From positions 1 through 5,718 of the forward strand of contig JAJYAX010000120.1 of the NCBI GenBank assembly GCA_021779275.1: DNA of 5,718 nucleotides, read 5' to 3'. Made by a program: the position numbers and the translations under genes. The notes beneath the pieces are model-generated. The model did no database searches, was not told the DNA's origin, and worked only from the letters and a program-made list of their open reading frames with translations. Shown in pieces: positions 1 to 5,718 of this stretch (the stretch's first letter is position 1; every line of letters begins with the position of its first letter). This DNA is from Deltaproteobacteria bacterium. GTDB lineage: Bacteria; Desulfobacterota; Desulfobulbia; Desulfobulbales; Desulfocapsaceae.

Positions 1-1
1 C

Positions 2-466
2 GACTACGTCCCGGTCGAGCGCTACGACCTGGTCTATTCGTTCGGTGTCATTCACCATACCCCGCACCCTGAACGGGTAATCGAGCAGATCCACAAGTAT
101 ATCGACAAGGACAGCATCTTCAAGATCATGGTCTACCACCGCACGTCGTGGAAGGTCTGCTGGATGCAGTTGAAATACGGGAAAAAACAGGGGGAGACCC
201 TGGATGAACTGATCGCCCGTTATTCAGAGGCCGAAACCGGCTGCCCTGTCACCTACTCCTACACCAATGAAACGATCAAGGGATTTTTAAAAGGCTTCGA
301 GATCATCGATACAAAAATCGATCACATCTTCCCCTACAGCATCTCAGAATACCGCAATTACCAGTGCAAGAAGGTCTGGTACTTCCGTTATCTACCGCAG
401 GCGCTCTTTCGCTGGATGGAGCAACGTTGGGGCTGGCATCTGTGCGTGACGGCGCGGCAAAAATAG
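2..466 (+). CDS. Class I SAM-dependent methyltransferase, C-terminal part (5' end outside window)
   Basis: The window opens inside this gene. 154 residues remain, ending at TAG 464-466. The first visible residues include YDLVYSFGVIHHTPHP (about 8-23 of the fragment). This is the post-motif II segment of Methyltransf_11/25-type Rossmann methyltransferases, where an acidic strand is followed by 'G-V-hH-H-T' and a proline. The SAM-binding GxGxG loop would lie upstream and is not visible. The rest (from about residue 43) is aromatic- and basic-rich, with a Trp/Tyr/Arg-rich end (WYFRY, FRWMEQRWGWHL) as seen in stand-alone methyltransferases of glycan clusters. No membrane segment is clear. The genes downstream suggest a sugar or glycan intermediate as substrate, but nothing in the fragment identifies the acceptor. 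The family call is firm; the substrate is unknown. Confidence 0.85.
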   Translation, partial: DYVPVERYDLVYSFGVIHHTPHPERVIEQIHKYIDKDSIFKIMVYHRTSWKVCWMQLKYGKKQGETLDELIARYSEAETGCPVTYSYTNETIKGFLKGFEIIDTKIDHIFPYSISEYRNYQCKKVWYFRYLPQALFRWMEQRWGWHLCVTARQK

Positions 467-614
467 CGTCTGGCTCCTCAATGACCATGCACCGCTTACT
501 CGTAAAAACTGACGCAGGATATTATTCAATTGCACCGCCCGATATCAATCAAACGATGACGCAGGCGGTGTCTTGCTACTGGCGACCTGTCATGCACTTT
601 GATGGAGGAAAATA
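467..614 (+). other. Intergenic leader before the dehydratase gene
   Basis: This 148-nt gap is the longest in the window and is where a promoter for the downstream three-gene unit could lie. I see no convincing -35/-10 pair and no stem followed by a T-run. It does hold a 9-nt direct repeat, TGACGCAGG, at 510-518 and 557-565. The second copy can pair with 586-593: ATGAC 556-560 with GTCAT 589-593, and AGG 563-565 with CCT 586-588, leaving a 2-nt bulge and a ~20-nt loop. This lies just before the SD. An open frame crosses the gap (GTG 364 to TAA 613-615), but most of it lies inside the methyltransferase gene, and its internal ATG at 481 has no SD. Confidence 0.5.
604..608 (+). promoter_or_regulatory. 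Shine-Dalgarno GGAGG for the dehydratase gene
   Basis: GGAGG ends 6 nt before ATG 615, a near-ideal SD and spacing. It fixes the start of the first SDR gene, whose Rossmann strand begins immediately after the initiator Met. Confidence 0.85.
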
Positions 615-1625
615 ATGAACGTGCTGATAACCGGCATAACCGGGATGGTTGGCTCACACCTGGCTGACTATCTGCTGGAACATACGGATTGGGAAATCTA
701 TGGAATGTGCCGCTGGCGCAGTCCCCTCGATAATGTCGGCCACCTGCTTGACAGAGCCAATCGCAAGGATCGTGTGCATTTCATCAATGGGGATTTGTGC
801 GATTATGTCTCGCTGGTCAATGCGGTGGAAGAGTCGCGGCCGGATTATGTCTTTCATCTGGCGGCTCAGAGCTATCCCAGCACCAGCTTCACGGCTCCCA
901 TCCAGACCCTTGACACCAACATCCTGGGAACCGAGCGCCTATTGGAGGTGCTGCGTCGTTGTCCGGGCATTGATCCGGTCATCCACGTCTGTTCCTCGTC
1001 CGAAGTGTTCGGCCGGGTGCCGGCTGAAAAACTTCCCATTGCCGAAGAATGCTCTTTTCACCCTGCGTCACCTTATGCCATATCAAAGACCGGCACCGAT
1101 CTGGTCGGCAGGTTCCATGCCGAGGCTTATGGCCAGAAGGTGCTGGTCACCCGGATGTTCACTCATACCGGTCCCCGGCGCGGGGACGTATTTGCCGAAT
1201 CCACCTTTGCCAAGCAGGTCGCCATGATCGAGCAGGGGCTGATTCCGCCTGTGGTCAAAACCGGCAATCTTCATTCACTGCGAACCTGGTCGGATGTCCG
1301 GGATGCTGTCCGCGCCTATTACATGCTGGTCACCGTCAACCCGGTTCCCGGTTCCTATTACAACATCGGTGGAACGTTTTCCTGTACGGTTGAAGACATG
1401 CTTAAGCATCTTGTCTCCATCTCCACTATGCGCGACAGCATCAGCGTCGAGACCGAACAGGCGCGTTTGCGGCCCCTTGATGCCGACCTTCAAGTGCCTG
1501 ATACCGCGAAATTCAGAAGTCATACCGGGTGGCAGCCCGAGATCTCCTTCGAAACAACCATGCAGGATCTGCTGGACTACTGGCGTGAGCGGGTTGCGTC
1601 CGGTACGTCGCGGTTGGTGAGGTAG
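615..1625 (+). CDS. SDR-family NAD(P)-dependent sugar-nucleotide dehydratase, GDP-mannose 4,6-dehydratase-like
   Basis: This 336-residue extended SDR has an N-terminal NAD(P)-binding loop GITGMVGSHL (7-16) and an acidic pair NGD (58-60). The active-site segments are FHLAAQS (80-86), CSSSEVFG (126-133) and YAISK (154-158, catalytic Tyr154 and Lys158). S128 and E130 align with the Thr and Glu of the GDP-mannose dehydratase (Gmd) active site; a glutamate here fits a dehydratase better than a simple reductase. Other Gmd-like segments are RWRSPLDN (33-40), GPRRGDVF (186-193), GNLHSLRTWSDVRD (217-230) and RP.DADL (286-291), followed by the GW.PE.SFE end. Departures include AQSY where Gmd usually has AQSH, and a length slightly below typical Gmd (~345-370). 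If it is a Gmd it converts GDP-mannose to GDP-4-keto-6-deoxymannose in the cytoplasm. A different nucleotide sugar, or an Rmd-type 4-ketoreductase role, is possible. It begins a unit with the next two genes, and SD GGAGG supports ATG 615. Confidence 0.88.
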   Translation: MNVLITGITGMVGSHLADYLLEHTDWEIYGMCRWRSPLDNVGHLLDRANRKDRVHFINGDLCDYVSLVNAVEESRPDYVFHLAAQSYPSTSFTAPIQTLDTNILGTERLLEVLRRCPGIDPVIHVCSSSEVFGRVPAEKLPIAEECSFHPASPYAISKTGTDLVGRFHAEAYGQKVLVTRMFTHTGPRRGDVFAESTFAKQVAMIEQGLIPPVVKTGNLHSLRTWSDVRDAVRAYYMLVTVNPVPGSYYNIGGTFSCTVEDMLKHLVSISTMRDSISVETEQARLRPLDADLQVPDTAKFRSHTGWQPEISFETTMQDLLDYWRERVASGTSRLVR

Positions 1626-1631
1626 GGGCTC

Positions 1632-2609
1632 GTGTCTCTGGATGGAAAACGGGTGTTTGTTGCCGGCGCAACGGGCCTGGCGGGGAGCGCAATTCTGCGA
1701 TGTCTTCTGGAGCGTGCTCCCGGTATCCGCATCCGGGCGGCTTGCAACAATACGGTGCCCTTCCTGCTTGATGAGCGTATTGAATACATTCAGCTGGATT
1801 TGACGTCTCCCGAGGCATGCCGTAACGCCCTGGCTGATTGTGACGCTGCCGTCATGGCGGCCGCCCGCACCTCCGGCGCGGGAGTGCTTACCACCCAGCC
1901 CTGGCAGCAGGTCAACACCAACCTGGTCATGAACGCCACCTTCTTGCAGGCGCTGGCAGAGGCACATGTCAAACGACTGGTGCTGGTTGGATCGGCCAGC
2001 CTTTATCAGGATTTTGAAGGTTATATCCGTGAGGATCAGCTGGATCTTAATCAGGATCCACCGGATGCCTATCTGGGGATCGGCTGGGTGACCCGTTATG
2101 TGGAAAAGCTCTGTGCGTTCTGGCACCGGCAGGCGGGGCTGGACATAGTGATGGTACGGGCTTCCAATATATTCGGCCCCTATTCACGCTTCAATCCCCA
2201 GACATCGAATTTCATACCGGCCTTGATCCGCAAGGCGGTGGAGCATCTTGATCCCTTCGAGGTGTGGGGTAGCCCGGATGTCACCCGTGATGTGATCTAT
2301 GCCGATGATTTTGCCCGGGCCGTTGTCATGATGCTGGAGCGTGAAGATATCCGTTTCGATGTTTTCAACATCGGATCAGGAGTCAAAACGACTGTGGGAG
2401 AGGTGGTCGGGTGGTCACTCAAGGCTGCCGGACATGTCCCGTCCCGCATCGTCTACAATGATACCCGCCCCACAACGGTTCCGTTCCGGGCGCTCGATTG
2501 CAGCAAGGCCCGTGAGCTGCTTGGCTGGACGCCCCACTACAGCGTTGAGCAGGGGATAGAACAAACCATAGCATGGTGGAATGACAACAAGGACAGGTGG
2601 ACAAAATGA
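1632..2609 (+). CDS. NAD-dependent epimerase/dehydratase (SDR), WcaG/GDP-fucose-synthase-like
   Basis: This 325-residue extended SDR starts at GTG 1632, 6 nt after the previous stop. AGGGG (1624-1628) or GAGG (1619-1622) can serve as SD, both overlapping the end of the upstream gene, and no ATG lies nearby. The coenzyme loop is VAGATGLAGSAI (10-21), like the VAG..G..GSAI of GDP-L-fucose synthases. Further family marks are the MAAARTSG strand end (75-82), VNTNLVMN (94-101), the serine segment VGSASLYQ (119-126), RASNIFGPYSRF (176-187), TRDVIYADDFARAV (218-231), FNIGSG (245-250) and a GW.P C-terminal end. The expected catalytic YxxxK is not intact: Tyr147 is followed by L-G-I-G, so position +4 is Gly151, and the nearest lysine is Lys159. 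The segment then reads GW..RY.EKL, which I take as a subfamily signature. The probable role is reduction and/or epimerisation of the 4-keto sugar made by the upstream enzyme; the product sugar is not determinable. The end overlaps the next gene by ATGA. Confidence 0.88.
   Translation: MSLDGKRVFVAGATGLAGSAILRCLLERAPGIRIRAACNNTVPFLLDERIEYIQLDLTSPEACRNALADCDAAVMAAARTSGAGVLTTQPWQQVNTNLVMNATFLQALAEAHVKRLVLVGSASLYQDFEGYIREDQLDLNQDPPDAYLGIGWVTRYVEKLCAFWHRQAGLDIVMVRASNIFGPYSRFNPQTSNFIPALIRKAVEHLDPFEVWGSPDVTRDVIYADDFARAVVMMLEREDIRFDVFNIGSGVKTTVGEVVGWSLKAAGHVPSRIVYNDTRPTTVPFRALDCSKARELLGWTPHYSVEQGIEQTIAWWNDNKDRWTK
2595..2600 (+). promoter_or_regulatory. Shine-Dalgarno AGGTGG that decides the start of the TylF-like gene
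   Basis: AGGTGG ends 5 nt before ATG 2606. The in-frame GTG at 2597 lies inside this SD and has only AAGGA (2589-2593), 3 nt away, to serve it. ATG 2606 is therefore preferred. Confidence 0.65.
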
Positions 2610-3364
2610 AAACGGAAAAACATGATGCCATTGTGCTTTCGAGTGCAAGCGAAAAGGATCTTCAGAAGGAATTGTGCGGTTTGCTGAAGGCAACTCCGCT
2701 ACCGGATGACGAACTGCTGCCGAATCTGGGGCTGTATCTGAACTCGAAGTCGCTGGCGCGGATCCTCTTCTTCTATGAGATCTATCAAAAAATAGTCAAC
2801 ACCCACGGCGTAATCATGGAGTTCGGGGTGCGCTGGGGCCAGACACTGGCACTGCTTTCGGCCTTACGGGGTATCTTCGAGCCGTTCAACCGTCACCGCA
2901 AGATCATCGGCTTCGATACCTTCGAGGGTTTCAAGGGCATGGATGAGAAGGATGGCAGCAACTGCCGTTGCACGGATGGTTCTTTTTCCGTTCCCGGAGA
3001 CTATGAATCATACCTGTCCCGAATAATCGGGATCCAGGATGCCATGAACCCGATCCCCCACCTGAAGAAATACGAGTTGGTCAAAGGTGATGCGGTTGAG
3101 ACCATCCCTGCATATATCAAGAACCACCCCGAAACCATCGTGTCGCTGGCCATATTCGACTTCGATATCTACACACCGACCAAAGCCGCCCTGGAAGCCA
3201 TCAAGCCCCGACTCTTCAAGGGGAGCGTCCTGGTTTTCGACGAACTGTGCGACGACATATTCCCCGGTGAAACGACCGCGCTGCTGGAGTCCATGGCCCT
3301 GTCAGGGCTCAGAATCCAGCGCTATCCCATGACATCACGCATATCCTACGCCGTTCTTGAATAA
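2606..3364 (+). CDS. TylF/MycF-type SAM-dependent O-methyltransferase (sugar tailoring)
   Basis: 252 residues from ATG 2606; GTG 2597 would add three. The start overlaps the previous stop as ATGA (2606-2609), indicating translational coupling. A helical N-terminus (1-66) precedes the SAM-binding segment VIMEFGVRWGQT (69-80), which is the E-x-G-V-x-x-G-x-T/S signature of the TylF/macrocin O-methyltransferase family. IIGFDTFEGF (100-109) is the second family block (usually F-D-S/T-F-x-G). LVKGDAVETIP (158-168) is the third. FDFDIYTPTKAALE (184-197) matches the D-x-D-x-Y-x-x-T segment, and VFDELCDD (210-217) holds further acidic residues. D185, D187, D212, E213, D216 and D217 are candidates for the divalent-metal site known in this family. 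TylF and MycF methylate hydroxyls of deoxysugars on macrolides; relatives in glycan clusters are thought to methylate nucleotide sugars or glycan ends. Here an O-methyl 6-deoxyhexose is likely, with the position unknown. The protein is cytoplasmic with no signal peptide. Confidence 0.85.
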   Translation: MKTEKHDAIVLSSASEKDLQKELCGLLKATPLPDDELLPNLGLYLNSKSLARILFFYEIYQKIVNTHGVIMEFGVRWGQTLALLSALRGIFEPFNRHRKIIGFDTFEGFKGMDEKDGSNCRCTDGSFSVPGDYESYLSRIIGIQDAMNPIPHLKKYELVKGDAVETIPAYIKNHPETIVSLAIFDFDIYTPTKAALEAIKPRLFKGSVLVFDELCDDIFPGETTALLESMALSGLRIQRYPMTSRISYAVLE

Positions 3365-3441
3365 AGAACGAACCCGAGATTCTACGGGCATCAGAGAGAA
3401 AGTAGTCCGTTTTATTTTTAAATTAGAAGAAGGAGATGCTT
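3365..3441 (+). other. AT-rich gap before the radical SAM gene
   Basis: The gap is about 70 nt and ends in an AT-rich block (3409-3424, mostly T and A) just before the SD. TATTTT or TTTAAA within it could be a -10 element, but I find no matching -35, so a promoter is only possible. CCCG 3373-3376 and CGGG 3385-3388 form a 4-bp inverted repeat that is too weak to call a terminator. Confidence 0.35.
3429..3435 (+). promoter_or_regulatory. Shine-Dalgarno GAAGGAG that decides the radical SAM start
   Basis: A strong SD directly abuts ATG 3436 with no spacer, which would be unworkable. It lies 6 nt before the in-frame GTG 3442, so GTG is the more likely initiator. Confidence 0.7.
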
Positions 3442-4821
3442 GTGCACGACGTATCATCGAATAAACTTGACCTGTTGCTGGTCAACCCCAGCCTGAATTA
3501 CGAACAGGATCTCGAAAAAATACTTTCCCGAAGAATAGAAGCAGGGACTGGGAACCAGGAGTCCCCCCACCTCGGCTATGCCTACATAATCGCAAATCTG
3601 AGGCAGCATGGGCTTGTTGCGGATTACGTAGATATGCCGGTCGAACAGGTGTCCCTGCATGCTCTCCTAAACGAGATCGGCATTCGAAAACCCCTTGTTG
3701 TCGGTCTTTCAGCCTACACCATCCAGATAAAAACAGCTGCGGCCATAGCCGCCGCAATCAAACAGCGCTATCCTGAGATTCTTGTCTGCTGCGGCGGACC
3801 GCACGTGACCGTCATGCCGAAGGAGACGCTTGAAGAGTTCCCGGCAATCGATTTTATCATTTGCGGTGAGGCCGAATTGGTGCTGCTACAGGTCTTCGAA
3901 AAACTGCGCAGCGGATCAAGCCTGGCTGAACTTAAGGGAGTCGTGACACCAGGAAAAGAAGACATCTCCTATGATAATATTCAGGATCTTGATGCATTGC
4001 CGTTCCCGGCTTGGGATTCCTTTGATTTAGATCGGTATCCCGGGCTCTACCCGCACAGAACCAGACTCGAGCTTCCTGTGAGCACGAGTAGGGGGTGCCC
4101 GTTTTCCTGCATTTTCTGTGTTCGCCCCTTGGGCAAGAAGAGAAGACATAGAAGTGTGGAATCTGTCATAAGCGAGATTAAACGGAACATTGATGAATTC
4201 GGGTGCGAGTCAATATCCTTCGTGGACGAGACCTTCATATTCGATCTGGAATGGAGCAGAAAATTATTTCAGGCCATGATCGACGAAGGAATCAACAAGA
4301 AGATCAATTGGTCCTGCTCTACTCGGGTAGACAACATGACTGCCGATATGTTCAAGCTGATGAAGGAAGCAGGCTGTTACTATGTCTTCTTCGGGTTTGA
4401 GAGCGGTGACGACACCATGCTGAAGAATATGAAAAAGAGCTTCAGGGTGGCGGACATCAAACGTGCCGTGGCCATGGCAAAGGAGGCACGGCTAATAGTG
4501 GTAGGAAGCTTCATCATCGGCCTGCCGGGGGAAACGGAAGCCACGGTGAAAAAATCAATCGAACTAGCCAAGGAAATGAACATCTACTCCACAACGTTTC
4601 CCATCGCTGTACCTTTTCCTGGCACCATACTGAGAAAACAGGCTGAAAACAATGAGCATGGCATGAAAATCCTCACCAATAACTGGGATGATTACGGGAA
4701 GCAATATCCCGGCGTTATGGATAGTGAGGCACTAAGTATGGAACAACGGCGCGCGCTACAGAAGCTGGCATACGACATGATCCCGAAAAAGAAATTGCCG
4801 GACAATTACACTGACATGTAG
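3442..4821 (+). CDS. Radical SAM enzyme with N-terminal cobalamin (B12)-binding domain
   Basis: 459 residues from GTG 3442; ATG 3436 would add two. Numbering below is from ATG 3436. Residues ~11-150 resemble a B12-binding Rossmann domain: LDLLLVNPS (11-19), LGYAYIIANLRQHG (46-59), VVGLSAYT (88-95), VCCGGPHVTVMP (117-128) and DFIICGEAE (139-147). The cobalt-ligating DxHxxG motif is not seen, as in many members of this class. A linker, LDALPFPAWD (185-194), leads to the radical SAM barrel. This has STSRGCPFSCIFC (216-228) with cluster cysteines 221, 225 and 228 (CX3CX2C), FVDETF (262-267), FFGFESGD (318-325) and IGLPGET (361-367). The end is hydrophilic, with no extra cysteine-rich SPASM domain. 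The family includes methyltransferases acting on unreactive carbon or phosphorus and ring-forming enzymes such as BchE. The neighbours suggest a sugar or glycan substrate, but the reaction cannot be read from sequence. Codons are richer in AGA and ATA than in the upstream genes. Confidence 0.9.
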   Translation: MHDVSSNKLDLLLVNPSLNYEQDLEKILSRRIEAGTGNQESPHLGYAYIIANLRQHGLVADYVDMPVEQVSLHALLNEIGIRKPLVVGLSAYTIQIKTAAAIAAAIKQRYPEILVCCGGPHVTVMPKETLEEFPAIDFIICGEAELVLLQVFEKLRSGSSLAELKGVVTPGKEDISYDNIQDLDALPFPAWDSFDLDRYPGLYPHRTRLELPVSTSRGCPFSCIFCVRPLGKKRRHRSVESVISEIKRNIDEFGCESISFVDETFIFDLEWSRKLFQAMIDEGINKKINWSCSTRVDNMTADMFKLMKEAGCYYVFFGFESGDDTMLKNMKKSFRVADIKRAVAMAKEARLIVVGSFIIGLPGETEATVKKSIELAKEMNIYSTTFPIAVPFPGTILRKQAENNEHGMKILTNNWDDYGKQYPGVMDSEALSMEQRRALQKLAYDMIPKKKLPDNYTDM

Positions 4822-4891
4822 CACCGATGTGCCATCGATAAAATTATCTGGAGTTCTGCCGGAATACCACCACCCATTATCAGAGGAAAAT
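4822..4891 (+). other. Short gap between radical SAM and glycosyltransferase genes
   Basis: 70 nt. CGATG 4825-4829 and CATCG 4833-4837 form a 5-bp stem with a 3-nt loop just after the stop, with no T-run, so it is not a convincing intrinsic terminator. No promoter is evident. The same direction and short distance suggest co-transcription. Confidence 0.4.
4882..4887 (+). promoter_or_regulatory. Shine-Dalgarno AGAGGA for the glycosyltransferase
   Basis: AGAGGA ends 4 nt before ATG 4892. It supports this start, and the canonical GT2 first strand (PLVSIICFCKN) follows within three residues. Confidence 0.75.
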
Positions 4892-5718
4892 ATGAACGGC
4901 CCGTTAGTCTCCATTATCTGCTTTTGTAAAAACAGACATACTTTCATTCGGCGATGCATTGAAAGCATTCTCAATCAGGATTATGAAAACTTTGAATTTC
5001 TCATTCAGGATGGTGCTTCTACTGATGGGACGGTCGAAATAATCAAGGAGTATCGCGACCAACGCATCAAGCTCGTCTCCGAACCCGACTCGGGGCCTGG
5101 AGAAGCCTTCATGAGAGCCATGAGTCGGATCCGTGGCGACATATGGGGCAGCTGTTTGTCCGACGAGGAGCTGTTTCCACATGCGATCAGCTGGGCAGTG
5201 AGCACTTTTGCAAATCGACATGACACCGCGGTAATTTACGGTGATTGCCACGTTATCGATGAATGCGGAGCTATTATCGAGTCGTGTCGAAGCCCACAGT
5301 GGGATTACCTCAAGTACCTCTGCTGTGAAATAGTGCCCCCTTTCAGTGCCACCTTTTTGCGCACCGCCTGTTTCAGAAAAATCGGGTTTGACCGTTACAC
5401 TGGCTGCGGAGAGTTCGACCTCTGGCTACGTATGGGGAAGCTGTTTGAGATCGAATATATACCGGAATTCGTTTCCAAGTTCACCAGACATAAAGGGGGG
5501 GGGACATCTACAGTAGAAGATTTCTACAAAACACTCCCCGGCAGGATCAAAGCCATAGAAAAAATTTGCGACGCTACAGATACCCCTGAATACATCAAGG
5601 GACATAGAAATGTCGCTCTCGGCGGACTGCATTTATGGATTGCGCAAAACTTTATAACCAATCATCATTATAGAGAAGCAGGCGCAATGATTATAGCTTC
5701 TCTTGAGTACACTCCTCG
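4892..5718 (+). CDS. Family 2 (GT-A) glycosyltransferase, 3' end outside window
   Basis: ATG 4892 opens a frame that runs unbroken to the window edge (275 full codons). The GT-A nucleotide-binding start is PLVSIICFCKNR (4-15), then CIESILNQDYENFEFLIQDG (22-41) with the STDGT loop (43-47) and LVSEPDSGPGEA (61-72). All are typical of the GT2 donor site. The acidic metal-binding motif is SDEE (90-93) instead of the usual N-S-D-D. FSATFLRTACFRKIGFD (151-167) and EFDLWLRMGK (174-183, with an acidic pair before LW.R) fit the acceptor and catalytic-base region. No membrane helix is seen in this part, so a cytoplasmic or membrane-peripheral enzyme is expected. Twelve cysteines in 275 residues is high. 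A run of nine G at 5495-5503 encodes G202-G204. Donor and acceptor are unknown; position in the cluster suggests transfer of a sugar into the same glycan. Family usual length is ~250-350, so the stop should lie not far beyond the window. Confidence 0.9.
   Translation, partial: MNGPLVSIICFCKNRHTFIRRCIESILNQDYENFEFLIQDGASTDGTVEIIKEYRDQRIKLVSEPDSGPGEAFMRAMSRIRGDIWGSCLSDEELFPHAISWAVSTFANRHDTAVIYGDCHVIDECGAIIESCRSPQWDYLKYLCCEIVPPFSATFLRTACFRKIGFDRYTGCGEFDLWLRMGKLFEIEYIPEFVSKFTRHKGGGTSTVEDFYKTLPGRIKAIEKICDATDTPEYIKGHRNVALGGLHLWIAQNFITNHHYREAGAMIIASLEYTP
5495..5503 (+). repeat. Poly-G tract (nine G) inside the glycosyltransferase gene
   Basis: Nine consecutive G encode Gly-Gly-Gly after Lys201. Loss of one G brings TAG 5514-5516 into frame within a few codons. 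Gain of one G leads to TGA 5587-5589 after about 28 codons. Only length changes by multiples of three keep the frame. It is the longest homopolymer in the window. Confidence 0.9.

Noticed and set aside
580..596. A sigma-54-like GG...GC element before the dehydratase gene
   Set aside because: The GG and TGC are one base out of the required spacing and the surrounding bases fit poorly.
364..615. An 83-codon frame (GTG 364) ending TAATG on the dehydratase start, or a 44-residue peptide from ATG 481
   Set aside because: Its first ~100 nt lie inside the methyltransferase gene. ATG 481 has no SD, and the peptide shows no recognisable motif. The TAATG overlap is attractive but can arise by chance.
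649..1227. A 192-codon + strand frame overlapping the dehydratase gene
   Set aside because: It is an alternate frame of a gene with full SDR motifs; its translation is low-complexity Arg/Pro/Ser-rich with no domain.
1275..2126. A 283-codon antisense frame
   Set aside because: It spans the junction of two clearly real + strand SDR genes, its residues show no family motif, and GC-rich third positions on the + strand commonly open such mirror frames.
3436..3441. ATG 3436 as start of the radical SAM gene
   Set aside because: The SD ends at 3435 with no spacer before it; GTG 3442 has a 6-nt spacer. The difference is only two residues and is not certain.
4825..4837. Inverted repeat CGATG-TGC-CATCG after the radical SAM stop as a terminator
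   Set aside because: The stem is only 5 bp and no T-run follows.

Overview
The window is part of a bacterial surface-polysaccharide locus (O-antigen, capsule or similar glycan). All six recognisable genes lie on the + strand. In order they are the tail of a SAM methyltransferase, a GDP-mannose 4,6-dehydratase-like SDR, a second SDR of the epimerase/reductase (WcaG-like) type, a TylF/MycF-type sugar O-methyltransferase, a B12-binding-domain radical SAM enzyme, and the first ~275 codons of a family 2 glycosyltransferase. I see no tRNA, rRNA, insertion sequence or CRISPR array. The moderately high GC, the Shine-Dalgarno (SD)-led genes and the B12/radical SAM enzyme would suit an anaerobic Gram-negative such as a Geobacter-like deltaproteobacterium. 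That is an impression from protein style, not a demonstrated placement.

Layout: 2-466 methyltransferase C-terminus; 467-614 non-coding gap; 615-1625, 1632-2609 and 2606-3364 form a tightly packed three-gene unit (6-nt gap, then a 4-nt ATGA overlap); 3365-3441 AT-rich gap; about 3442-4821 radical SAM; 4822-4891 gap; 4892 to the window end glycosyltransferase, which continues beyond the window.

Likely joint role (inference): the two SDRs make an activated modified sugar, probably a nucleotide-linked 6-deoxyhexose. The TylF-like enzyme O-methylates a sugar hydroxyl. The radical SAM enzyme performs a further unidentified, chemically difficult modification, and the glycosyltransferase adds a sugar to the growing glycan. 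The methyltransferase at the left edge may act on the same glycan.

Points most worth a second look: a run of nine G inside the glycosyltransferase, where gain or loss of one base would cut the protein short (a candidate phase-variation tract); the absence of the usual YxxxK lysine in the second SDR; a radical SAM enzyme of unknown substrate next to sugar-tailoring genes; and a visible change in base and codon use starting near 3365.
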